The notes under the pieces were generated by a model. That model was not told where the DNA came from and ran no database searches. It worked only from the letters and a program-made list of their open reading frames with translations. From contig JAZLLU010000021.1 of NCBI GenBank assembly GCA_045598285.1, forward strand, positions 1 to 30,812: 30,812 nt of DNA, given 5' to 3'. The DNA is from RGIG5612 sp045598285 (GTDB taxonomy: Bacteria > Bacillota > Clostridia > Lachnospirales > Lachnospiraceae). The position numbers were made by a program, and so were the translations under genes. Shown in pieces: positions 18,627 to 25,441 of the stretch; the stretch's first letter is position 1, and the number at the start of each line of letters is the position of its first letter.

Positions 18627-18815
18627 ATGACTTGGGGAGCTCAATACATGTGCTATTCTTGCAAAAAGTGTAGCAAGAAATACAAATATGCTATTGATTT
18701 AATTGGTGATTTCGGAGCTGATTTCGGAAAATGTCCTGAGTGTAATAGCGAAGGAAATTTAGAGTACGAAGGCCCTGTTTCAGTAGAAACAAGCCAATAT
18801 GAAGAAGTAGAATAA
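18627..18815 (+). CDS. Small zinc-ribbon protein
   Basis: This 62-residue (or 55-residue) protein has two cysteine knuckles, C9-x2-C12 with C15 nearby and C36-x2-C39, spaced like a zinc ribbon. A short acidic tail follows. Two starts are possible. The ATG at 18627 has AGGA 7 bases upstream. The in-frame ATG at 18648 has a stronger GGGGAG (18634-18639) 8 bases upstream and would begin the protein at the first knuckle. It follows the kce-like gene by 9 bases and precedes a terminator, so the two form a bicistronic unit. It may be a zinc-handling or nucleic-acid-binding helper. No function is known to me. Confidence 0.75.
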   Translation: MTWGAQYMCYSCKKCSKKYKYAIDLIGDFGADFGKCPECNSEGNLEYEGPVSVETSQYEEVE

Positions 18816-18822
18816 AGCTAAG

Positions 18823-18850
18823 ACTGCTGTGGAAATTCCACAGCAGTTTT
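18823..18850 (+). terminator. Intrinsic terminator of the kce unit
   Basis: A perfect 10-bp stem (18823-18832 with 18838-18847) with loop AAATT is followed by a short T run. Confidence 0.9.
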
Positions 18851-18895
18851 ACAATAATAAAGTATGCATTAATCGTGCATAAAATAAATGTGAGA

Positions 18896-18924
18896 TTGAC
18901 ATTCGAAGTAGCATTTGGTACTAT
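18896..18924 (+). promoter_or_regulatory. Promoter of the STAS gene
   Basis: TTGACA (18896-18901) and TACTAT (18919-18924) are exactly 17 bases apart. A small inverted repeat ATGCA/TGCAT (18864-18868/18876-18880) lies upstream of the -35. Confidence 0.8.
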
Positions 18925-18962
18925 TTTAATAATAAAAAAATAGTTAAAAAGAGGAATCTTTT

Positions 18963-19259
18963 ATGGAAATTATTAAAAATCAAAATGGTAATGAGTTGGA
19001 TATTGAATTAGTAGGTAGACTTGATACTACTACTGCACCAGAGCTTGATGAAGAAGTTAAAAATGCTCTTGATGGAGTAGAAAAATTAGTATTTGATTTT
19101 ACTAAACTTGAGTACATATCTTCTGCTGGGCTTAGAGTTCTTTTAGCAGCTCACAAAATTATGAGTAAACAAGGCGAGATGATTTTAACTAACGTTAACG
19201 ATGACGTTAAAGAAGTTTTTGAAATCACTGGATTTGTTGAGATACTTAATATTCAATAA
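18963..19259 (+). CDS. STAS-domain protein, anti-sigma factor antagonist family
   Basis: The 98-residue protein is a single STAS domain of the SpoIIAA/RsbV type. These proteins bind a kinase anti-sigma factor and are switched off by phosphorylation on a serine. It shows the family strand pattern (LVGRLDTTTAPELDE, LVFDFTKLEYISSAGLRVLL). The phospho-site region reads S53-S54-A55-G56-L57. Alanine stands directly before the glycine where SpoIIAA and RsbV have Ser or Thr, so S53 or S54 would have to be the acceptor, as in many non-sporulation STAS proteins. No SpoIIAB/RsbW-like kinase or sigma factor gene lies nearby. It is probably part of a dispersed partner-switching circuit or a cell-surface regulatory pathway. 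It has a strong promoter of its own. Confidence 0.92.
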   Translation: MEIIKNQNGNELDIELVGRLDTTTAPELDEEVKNALDGVEKLVFDFTKLEYISSAGLRVLLAAHKIMSKQGEMILTNVNDDVKEVFEITGFVEILNIQ

Positions 19260-19295
19260 TTTTCAAGCAGACTAAATATTTTAATAAAAAACAGA

Positions 19296-19329
19296 AATGA
19301 GCTTGCTTTATAGCAAGCCATTCTTGTTT
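19296..19329 (+). terminator. Terminator or attenuator between the STAS and HD genes
   Basis: GCTTGCT and AGCAAGC (19301-19307/19312-19318) pair around TTAT. AATG/CATT extends the stem past a one-base bulge, and the T-rich sequence CTTGTTT follows. It ends only 14 bases before the HD gene start. Confidence 0.65.
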
Positions 19330-19343
19330 AGTGATGGTAGTAA

Positions 19344-20240
19344 ATGCAGGAAGTAAAAAGAAGCGATAAATTTGAATTATTATGCGAAACGCGTCTATAT
19401 AAATTAGATGCAAAACTTCATAACCGTTTTAAAAATAGTATTTTTGCTATTGATAGACTTCTTGCAAATTATAAGATGGTCTTCCCGTTCTATACAGATC
19501 ATACTCTCGAACATTCCGAGCAGGTAATCAGATATTCAAATTATTTTATAAGTGATAAAAATATTGAAAAGCTTAATGCCGATGAGCTTTATATTCTTTT
19601 AATGGGAGCATGCTTACATGATGTTGGTATGGGTATCTCCGTAAATGATTTTAATAGTTTTAAAAATAAAATAAAAGGATTAGACGAATATATTAAAGAA
19701 AATCCGAGAAAAATAATTGGAGATTATACTAGGTCTTTTCATCAGGAGTTTTCTGCATGTTTTATAGAAAAATATAAAGACTTATTTGAAATCCCATCAG
19801 ATGATTATCTTTATTGTATCTGTCAGATAGCAAGAGGACATAGAAAATATAATTTATTAGATGAAAACGAATTTCCACGCTACTTTAAACTTGAAAATGG
19901 AAATACGGTAAGACTTCCGTATCTAGTAGCAATTGTAAAGGTTGCTGATGAGATGGATATAGCAAGTGAGCGAAACCTTTTAATTGATTATGATGATTAT
20001 ACATCGGGAGATGATGAAGAAAGGGTTATGTGCTATAAGGCACATGAGGCAATTAAGCAAATAGATTTTGAAAGTGATATTAAAGTATATTATTCAACCG
20101 AAAAAGATGATGTTTTAGAAGAATTAGAAAACATTTCACAAAAGGTAGAACAAGCATATAACGAATATAAAGAAGTAGTTAGAACATATACGGAATTTGT
20201 AAATATATATGGCAATATAGTTTTTTTGAAAAGGGGATAA
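19344..20240 (+). CDS. HD-domain metal-dependent phosphohydrolase-like protein
   Basis: The 298-residue soluble protein has an HD-superfamily core with H57 in TDHTLEHSEQV, H92-D93 in ACLHDVGMG, a later histidine in ARGHRKY, and an aspartate in KVADEMDIASERN. This spacing suits a di-metal phosphohydrolase. The opening FYTDHTLEHSEQVI resembles the HD domains that occur fused to or beside Hsp90-like ATPases (HD-CE type), a resemblance from memory only. htpG lies 0.7 kb downstream. The last 60 residues are acidic and helical. The start is poorly supported: only a weak GGTAG precedes it, and a terminator-like hairpin ends 14 bases earlier, so expression is probably low or conditional. The substrate is unknown. 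Confidence 0.8.
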   Translation: MQEVKRSDKFELLCETRLYKLDAKLHNRFKNSIFAIDRLLANYKMVFPFYTDHTLEHSEQVIRYSNYFISDKNIEKLNADELYILLMGACLHDVGMGISVNDFNSFKNKIKGLDEYIKENPRKIIGDYTRSFHQEFSACFIEKYKDLFEIPSDDYLYCICQIARGHRKYNLLDENEFPRYFKLENGNTVRLPYLVAIVKVADEMDIASERNLLIDYDDYTSGDDEERVMCYKAHEAIKQIDFESDIKVYYSTEKDDVLEELENISQKVEQAYNEYKEVVRTYTEFVNIYGNIVFLKRG

Positions 20241-20255
20241 AATACAAATAAAAAA

Positions 20256-20328
20256 AGCCATTGGCCGGACTTGAACCGGCGGCCTACGCATTACGAGTGC
20301 GTTGCGCTACCAACTGCGCTACAATGGC
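20256..20328 (-). tRNA. tRNA-Thr (anticodon CGT)
   Basis: The minus strand gives a 73-nt cloverleaf. It has acceptor GCCATTG/CAATGGC with discriminator T, D arm GCGCAGTTGGTAGCGC, anticodon stem ACGCA/TGCGT with loop CTCGTAA, and T arm GCCGG TTCAAGT CCGGC. Anticodon CGT reads ACG. CCA is not encoded. A run of T residues begins at the discriminator and continues past the 3' end, so the T-run may serve in termination. Confidence 0.95.
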
Positions 20329-20345
20329 TTAAAACGTACTTGTAA

Positions 20346-20374
20346 AAGTTATCACATATTCGAAAAAAGTTCAA
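20346..20374 (-). promoter_or_regulatory. Promoter of tRNA-Thr
   Basis: On the minus strand TTGAAC (complement of 20369-20374) and TAACTT (complement of 20346-20351) are 17 bases apart. The -10 lies 17 bases from the mature 5' end. Confidence 0.55.
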
Positions 20375-20388
20375 CTAACAATCATTAA

Positions 20389-20422
20389 ATACCAAAAAAA
20401 GTGGTATAATCTAAGTGGTATA
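20389..20422 (+). promoter_or_regulatory. Extended -10 promoter and inverted repeat before the DUF5721-htpG operon
   Basis: TATAAT at 20405-20410 is preceded by TGG, an extended -10, with only a weak -35 near 20382. ATACCA (20389-20394) and TGGTAT (20402-20407) make a 6-bp inverted repeat with a 7-base spacer. GTGGTATA recurs at 20401-20408 and 20415-20422. A regulator binding these would cover the start point. Confidence 0.55.
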
Positions 20423-20464
20423 TTCGCCACAAAAATTCTATTAAATTTTTGAAAGGAAAAAAGT

Positions 20465-20953
20465 ATGAGGCTTATTGAAGTCGAAAATATTAAAGCTTTA
20501 ACTTCACATCTATTTGCTAAAGATTCATTTGATAAGTTTTTGGCAACAGAGGTTTCTATTAGTGCGCTTAATACAATTACTATTGACGGGCATATTAACG
20601 AGCAGTACTTAGATGAAAAAGAGATAGCTCTTCCAGAAAATAAAGAAGGAGTTATTTATTGGTCTAAGATAAGGAGCCTTTGTTATGAAATAATAAAAGG
20701 GAGGAAGGTTCCATTGCGCTTTAAGATAGTATTTGCGCTTCCTAGGCACCTATTTGGCGCATTCTTAAAGAAAGTTAATTTGGGCATGAGCCCAGATGAT
20801 ATAAACGCTTTATTTCTTAATATAGGATTTCAGGCAAATAAGCTTACATGCACAACAGCAGTGTCCCTAAAAAGTTTTTCATTAGATAAAAGTTTAGAAA
20901 ACGCATGGGACGAATATATTAATAAATTTATAATTTCTTTACAGGAGGGCTAG
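20465..20953 (+). CDS. DUF5721-like protein of unknown function
   Basis: The 162-residue protein has no signal peptide or membrane segment. Its pattern, a LFAKDSFDKFLATEVSI start, ITIDGHIN, a central YWSKIRSLCYEIIKGRKVPLRFKIVF and a C-terminal NAWDEYIN, agrees with what I recall of DUF5721, a family seen mainly in Clostridia. The assignment is from memory. AAAGGA precedes the ATG. It is the first gene of an operon with htpG, which starts 4 bases after its stop and has its ribosome site (AGGAGGG) inside this gene's end. A link to chaperone function or to nucleic-acid processing is possible but unproven. Confidence 0.75.
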   Translation: MRLIEVENIKALTSHLFAKDSFDKFLATEVSISALNTITIDGHINEQYLDEKEIALPENKEGVIYWSKIRSLCYEIIKGRKVPLRFKIVFALPRHLFGAFLKKVNLGMSPDDINALFLNIGFQANKLTCTTAVSLKSFSLDKSLENAWDEYINKFIISLQEG

Positions 20954-20957
20954 ATTA

Positions 20958-22850
20958 ATGAGCGAAAAAGGAAATTTATCAATTAATAGTGAAAACATAT
21001 TTCCGATTATAAAGAAGTGGCTTTATTCGGATCATGATATTTTTCTAAGAGAATTAATATCTAACGGATGTGACGCTATTACAAAACTTAGAAAGTTAGA
21101 AATTATTGGCGAATACCAATTTGCCGAAGATCAAAAATTTGAAATCCAGGTTATTGCAAATCCGCAAAAGAAGACCTTAAAAGTTATTGATAACGGAATT
21201 GGTATGACTAAAGAAGAAGTAGAAGAATATATTAATCAAATAGCTTTTTCTGGAGCTACTGACTTTTTAAATCAATACAAAGATAAAACTAATGAAGACC
21301 AAATAATTGGTCACTTTGGACTTGGCTTTTATTCAGCTTTTATGGTAGCGGATAAAGTTACGATTGATACGCTTTCATTTAAGGACGGTGCAAAGGCCGT
21401 TCATTGGGAATGTGACGGTGGCACGACTTATGAAATAGAAGAGTCAGATAAAGAAAGTGTTGGAACAGAAATTACACTTTACTTAAATGATGATTGCTAT
21501 GAATTTAGTAATGAATACAGAGTAAAAGAAATAATAAATAAATACTGTAGCTTTATGCCAGAAGAAATATATTTTGTTAACACTGACAATATTGGCAAAG
21601 AGCCACAAAAGGATGAAAATGGTAACCTTGTTGAGCCAGAAGAGCCAAAGCCACTTAATGATATTCATCCACTTTGGACAAAACATCAAAACGATTGCAC
21701 AAAAGAAGAGTATATAGAGTTTTATCGCAAGGTATTTAACGACTATAAAGAACCACTGTTTTGGATCCACTTAAATATGGATTATCCTTTTAACTTAAAA
21801 GGTATTTTATATTTTCCTAGAATTACAAATCAGTATGAAAATATTGAAGGCACAATAAAACTTTATAACAACCAAGTATTTATTGCCGACAACATTAAAG
21901 AAGTTATTCCAGAATACTTACTTCTTCTTAAGGGAGTAATAGATTGCCCGGACCTTCCACTTAATGTATCTAGAAGTGCGCTTCAAAATGACGGCTTTGT
22001 AAATAAAATTTCAGAATTCATTTCTAAGAAGGTAGCTGATAAATTAAGTGGAATGTATAAGACCGAAAAAGAAGATTATGAGAAATGTTGGGATGATATT
22101 TCCCCATTTGTAAAGTACGGATGCTTAAAAGATGAAAAGTTCTTTGAGAAGATGAAAGACTTTGTGCTTTATAAAAACTTAGATGATAAATATTTGACTT
22201 TAGAAGAAGCTCTAGAAGAAAATAAAGAAAAACATGAAAACACTTTATTCTATGTTTCGGATAAACAAAAGCAAGGTCAATATATTGCAATGTTTAAGAA
22301 ACAAAAACTAGATGCGTTTTATTTAGAACATTATATTGATACATCTTTTATCACACTTTTAGAATCTAAAAACGAAGGCCTTAGCTTTTTAAGAATTGAT
22401 ACTGACTTAGATAAAGTTTTCCAAAAGAGAACATCTAAAAAAGATCAAGGCGAATTAGATGAAAAAGCAGCAACACTAAAGGAACGACTTGTAAAATTAG
22501 TTGGAAATGAAAAGATAAATGTTGAACTAAGAAACTTAAAAAATGCTGAAACATCTTCAATGATAACAGTCTCAGAACAAGCAAAACGCATGGAAGATAT
22601 GATGGCGCAAATGGGCTACTTAGGAGATGATTTAGATATGAATCAATTTAAGGAGCCAGGCACATTAGTTCTTAATAACAATAACGAGTTAGTTCAATAT
22701 GTCTTAAATAACGAAGAAAACGAAAATACAAACATGGTACTAGAACAACTCTACGACCTGGCTAAACTTTCAAACGAGCCGTTAACTCCTCAAGAGATGA
22801 GTAAGTTCATAGCTCGTAGCAATAAGGTTATGCAAATGCTTACAAAATAG
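20958..22850 (+). CDS. htpG: Molecular chaperone HtpG (bacterial Hsp90)
   Basis: HtpG is a dimeric ATP-driven chaperone in the cytoplasm. The 630-residue protein has the GHKL ATPase domain (about 1-215), with E32 and N36 in FLRELISNGCDA, the ATP-binding DNGIGM motif and the lid GHFGLGFYSAFMV. The middle domain (about 230-490) contains LPLNVSRSALQND with the catalytic-loop arginine, and the C-terminal dimerisation domain ends at 630. There is no eukaryotic MEEVD tail. Start and ribosome site are clear (AGGAGGG 13 to 7 bases upstream). It is co-transcribed with the DUF5721-like gene, mrp and the phosphoribosyltransferase gene. No CIRCE element or other heat-shock site is seen before the operon. 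Confidence 0.97.
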   Translation: MSEKGNLSINSENIFPIIKKWLYSDHDIFLRELISNGCDAITKLRKLEIIGEYQFAEDQKFEIQVIANPQKKTLKVIDNGIGMTKEEVEEYINQIAFSGATDFLNQYKDKTNEDQIIGHFGLGFYSAFMVADKVTIDTLSFKDGAKAVHWECDGGTTYEIEESDKESVGTEITLYLNDDCYEFSNEYRVKEIINKYCSFMPEEIYFVNTDNIGKEPQKDENGNLVEPEEPKPLNDIHPLWTKHQNDCTKEEYIEFYRKVFNDYKEPLFWIHLNMDYPFNLKGILYFPRITNQYENIEGTIKLYNNQVFIADNIKEVIPEYLLLLKGVIDCPDLPLNVSRSALQNDGFVNKISEFISKKVADKLSGMYKTEKEDYEKCWDDISPFVKYGCLKDEKFFEKMKDFVLYKNLDDKYLTLEEALEENKEKHENTLFYVSDKQKQGQYIAMFKKQKLDAFYLEHYIDTSFITLLESKNEGLSFLRIDTDLDKVFQKRTSKKDQGELDEKAATLKERLVKLVGNEKINVELRNLKNAETSSMITVSEQAKRMEDMMAQMGYLGDDLDMNQFKEPGTLVLNNNNELVQYVLNNEENENTNMVLEQLYDLAKLSNEPLTPQEMSKFIARSNKVMQMLTK

Positions 22851-22860
22851 AGGTAAAAAA

Positions 22861-23712
22861 ATGTCAGACGAAAAACAAATGCAAGAAGGATGTAGCGAAG
22901 AAAAATGTGCTAGCTGTGCTAGCGCCGGAACATGTCCATCCAAGAATGGACCACAAAGTTTTTTAGAAGCTGCTAACGAACTTAGCTGTATAAAAAAAGT
23001 TATTGGCGTTGTTAGCGGAAAAGGCGGAGTAGGAAAGTCTTTTGTTACTGGCTCTTTGGCAGTAGAACTTACTAAAAAAGGATACAAAGTAGGAATTTTA
23101 GATGCAGATATAACAGGACCATCAATCCAAAAGATGTTTGGAATTAAAGGAGGGGTAGAAGCTTCAGAGCAAGGAATCTTCCCAAAAGAGACTAATCTTG
23201 GGATAAAGGTGATGAGCATAAATATGCTTCTTGATGATGAAGAAGCTCCAGTTATATGGAGAGGGCCTGTATTAGCTGGCGTAGTAAAACAGTTTTGGAC
23301 AGATGTTATTTGGGGCGATTTAGACTTTCTTTTGGTTGACTTGCCACCTGGAACGGGAGATGTTCCGCTGACAGTTTTCCAATCGCTTCCAGTTGATGGA
23401 ATAGTTATTGTTACTAGTCCGCAAAGCCTAGTTAAAATGATTGTAAAAAAGGCAGCTAATATGGCTTCGCAGATGAATATAGAAGTTTTAGGCATCGTAG
23501 AAAACTATAGCTATATCGTTTGCCCAGATTGTGGCAAGGAAATAGATGTGTTTGGAAAGAGCAGCATTGATGATGTAGCTAAGGAGATGAAATTAGATGT
23601 ATTAGGAAAGATGCCTATTAATACAGCGGATGCTATTAAGGCGGACGAAGGTAAATTTGAAGAAGTAGTAAATAACAATATAGCAAAGGCTATAGAAAAA
23701 CTTATTAAATAG
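22861..23712 (+). CDS. mrp: Mrp/NBP35-type iron-sulfur cluster carrier ATPase
   Basis: The 283-residue protein is a deviant-Walker P-loop ATPase of the Mrp/ApbC/NBP35 group, which assembles and hands over [4Fe-4S] clusters. The P-loop SGKGGVGKS is at 52-60 with the deviant lysine K54. DLPPGTGD lies in the switch region. A C-terminal CPDCG carries the CxxC that bridges a cluster between subunits. Unlike E. coli Mrp, it has an N-terminal cysteine cluster (C11, C16, C19, C25) like NBP35, and lacks the N-terminal MIP18 (DUF59) domain. The ribosome site is AGAGGT. The position 10 bases after htpG may reflect a shared task in protein maturation, which is inference. Confidence 0.92.
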   Translation: MSDEKQMQEGCSEEKCASCASAGTCPSKNGPQSFLEAANELSCIKKVIGVVSGKGGVGKSFVTGSLAVELTKKGYKVGILDADITGPSIQKMFGIKGGVEASEQGIFPKETNLGIKVMSINMLLDDEEAPVIWRGPVLAGVVKQFWTDVIWGDLDFLLVDLPPGTGDVPLTVFQSLPVDGIVIVTSPQSLVKMIVKKAANMASQMNIEVLGIVENYSYIVCPDCGKEIDVFGKSSIDDVAKEMKLDVLGKMPINTADAIKADEGKFEEVVNNNIAKAIEKLIK

Positions 23713-23722
23713 AGGTGGAACT

Positions 23723-24283
23723 ATGAAAGAATCATACACAATGACAATTGCGGGATGTGAAAGAGCACTTCCTATATGCAAAGCAGAAAACGGAATTGTA
23801 ATAGGCGCGTTCGTTATTTTTGGAGATGTCGAGCTTACATGTGCCGCAGCAAGAGAATTAATTAAACTTGCTCCCGAGTATGACTATATGGTAGCGCCAG
23901 AAGCAAAGGCGATTCCATTAGTTCATGAGATAGCAAGACAAAACGGAACAAACCAATATTTTCTAGTTAGAAAAACGCCTAAGTTTTATATGAATGGCAT
24001 ATTTGATATTGAGGTTAAATCTATTACAACTCAAAACGTTCAACATCTTTACATGGACGGAGCTGATGCAGCTAAGTTAAAAGGAAAGAGAGTTTTAATT
24101 GTTGATGATGTTATTTCAACTGGCGAGTCTTTGGCAGCAGTAGAAGCTTTAGTAGAAAAAGCTGGCGGGAACATTGTTGGAAAACTTGCTATCTTAGCTG
24201 AAGGCAAGGCAGCAGACAGAACAGATATTAAATTCCTAGAAAAACTTCCACTCTTTGATCAAGAGGGAAATCCGATAGACTGA
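23723..24283 (+). CDS. Phosphoribosyltransferase, Apt/Xpt-like
   Basis: The 186-residue protein is a type I phosphoribosyltransferase. The PRPP-binding loop VDDVISTGES is at 127-136. The hood region resembles adenine and xanthine phosphoribosyltransferases (YDYMVAPEAKAIPLVHEIA). The base specificity cannot be read from the sequence: an adenine or xanthine salvage enzyme, or a PurR-like non-catalytic sensor, are all possible. No PurR DNA-binding domain is present. It follows mrp by 10 bases with AGAGGTGG as ribosome site and ends the operon. Confidence 0.85.
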   Translation: MKESYTMTIAGCERALPICKAENGIVIGAFVIFGDVELTCAAARELIKLAPEYDYMVAPEAKAIPLVHEIARQNGTNQYFLVRKTPKFYMNGIFDIEVKSITTQNVQHLYMDGADAAKLKGKRVLIVDDVISTGESLAAVEALVEKAGGNIVGKLAILAEGKAADRTDIKFLEKLPLFDQEGNPID

Positions 24284-24353
24284 TTTATCCAGAGATGATT
24301 TTAACTAAAGATTTATTTTGGTTAAAGTAAGCAAAAAAACTAAATTCTAAATA

Positions 24354-24379
24354 GCACAGTGGCGATTCTGCCACTGTGC
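24354..24379. terminator. Perfect 10-bp hairpin after the htpG operon, possible terminator
   Basis: GCACAGTGGC (24354-24363) and GCCACTGTGC (24370-24379) pair around GATTCT. The plus strand lacks a T-tract afterwards. An A-rich sequence precedes it (T-rich on the minus strand). It may end the operon weakly or shield the mRNA 3' end. It also lies 36 bases before the kinase start. Confidence 0.5.
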
Positions 24380-24415
24380 ATATCTAAATAAAACTAAATA
24401 TTAAGGAGGAGATTT

Positions 24416-25441
24416 ATGTTAAACATAGGTCAACTTATTGATGAGCGCTTTGAAATAAAAAAGATACTTCAAAGTAGCCCAAATCATGTTTACTTAGCTT
24501 TTGACAATGTTGCAAGTGATTTTGTTGTGCTAAAAGCGAATGCTAAAAAAGAAGGTGACATACTAAAGAAAATAGATTGTCCATTTATTGTTAAAGCTAT
24601 AACTGAAATAGAAACAAAAGAGGGTTTCTTTTTGGTTGAGGAGTATGTTAAAGGGCAGATGCTTTTTTCTTTGCCACTTAAAGAAAAGCCAATGGACTTT
24701 CGTTTAGCAGTTTATATTGCTAGGCAACTTTGCGAAGCGCTTATATATTTGCACAGCCTAAAGCCACCAATTATTTATCGCGACATAAAGCCAACAAACA
24801 TAATAATAAATGCGAAAGGTCAGATAAAATTAATAGATTTTGGAGCAGCTAAGGAATATGAACTAAGGGCTAATGAAGATAAAGAAAGCGTAGGGACAGT
24901 TGGGTATGCGGCACCTGAGCAATATCTAGGAGAAGGCCAAAGCGATACAAGGAGTGATATTTATGCTTTTGGAGCACTTCTTTACTATTTGCTTACTGGC
25001 GATGATGTAGGAAAAGAGCCACATACAATTTTTCCAATAGTAAAGTTTAGAAGTGATGTTCCTAGCCGGCTAGAAGGCATAATAAAAAAATGCACATCTA
25101 ATAGGCCAGAAGACAGGTATCAAAGTGCGCAAGCTCTTATGTACGATTTAGAAAATTTTGAAAATCCGGAAGTGCAAACACACGAAAGAAAAATTAGAAA
25201 ATTTAAGCTTAAAAAGAGTAATGCAAATCCAGTAGCGCTAGCTTTGTTGTTACTTTCGTTTATGATTTATATCGCAGGATTTATTTTTGGAATCGGAAGA
25301 GCAACAACAAAAACCGGCGAGGTAAATTTTACACTCGCCGGGATTTATTGGTTTGTTTCTTTTGCTTTTGGAACAATTGTTATGGGGCTGTCCCAAATAG
25401 TTAAACTCTTAAATGATATTAGAAGCCATTATCATGAGTAG
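24416..25441 (+). CDS. Membrane-tethered Ser/Thr protein kinase
   Basis: The 341-residue protein has an N-terminal Hanks-type kinase domain (about 8-255): lysine in FVVLKANA, catalytic loop YRDIKPTN with D123, DFG with D141, and AAPEQY. The glycine-rich loop is degenerate (ILQSSPNHVYLAF, no GxGxxG). HRD reads YRD, as in many bacterial kinases. Two hydrophobic segments (about 271-294 and 307-329) close the protein, so the kinase domain and the short C-terminal tail should both face the cytoplasm. No PASTA domains are present, so it is not PrkC and would not sense wall fragments directly. GGAGGAG provides a strong ribosome site. The stop codon overlaps the end of the opposing gene by 10 bases. 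No paired phosphatase gene is seen. Confidence 0.9.
   Translation: MLNIGQLIDERFEIKKILQSSPNHVYLAFDNVASDFVVLKANAKKEGDILKKIDCPFIVKAITEIETKEGFFLVEEYVKGQMLFSLPLKEKPMDFRLAVYIARQLCEALIYLHSLKPPIIYRDIKPTNIIINAKGQIKLIDFGAAKEYELRANEDKESVGTVGYAAPEQYLGEGQSDTRSDIYAFGALLYYLLTGDDVGKEPHTIFPIVKFRSDVPSRLEGIIKKCTSNRPEDRYQSAQALMYDLENFENPEVQTHERKIRKFKLKKSNANPVALALLLLSFMIYIAGFIFGIGRATTKTGEVNFTLAGIYWFVSFAFGTIVMGLSQIVKLLNDIRSHYHE

Noticed and set aside
18963..20240. STAS and HD genes as a complete partner-switching module
   Set aside because: The HD protein has phosphohydrolase residues, not the PP2C phosphatase or HATPase kinase needed for partner switching, and a terminator-like hairpin separates them.
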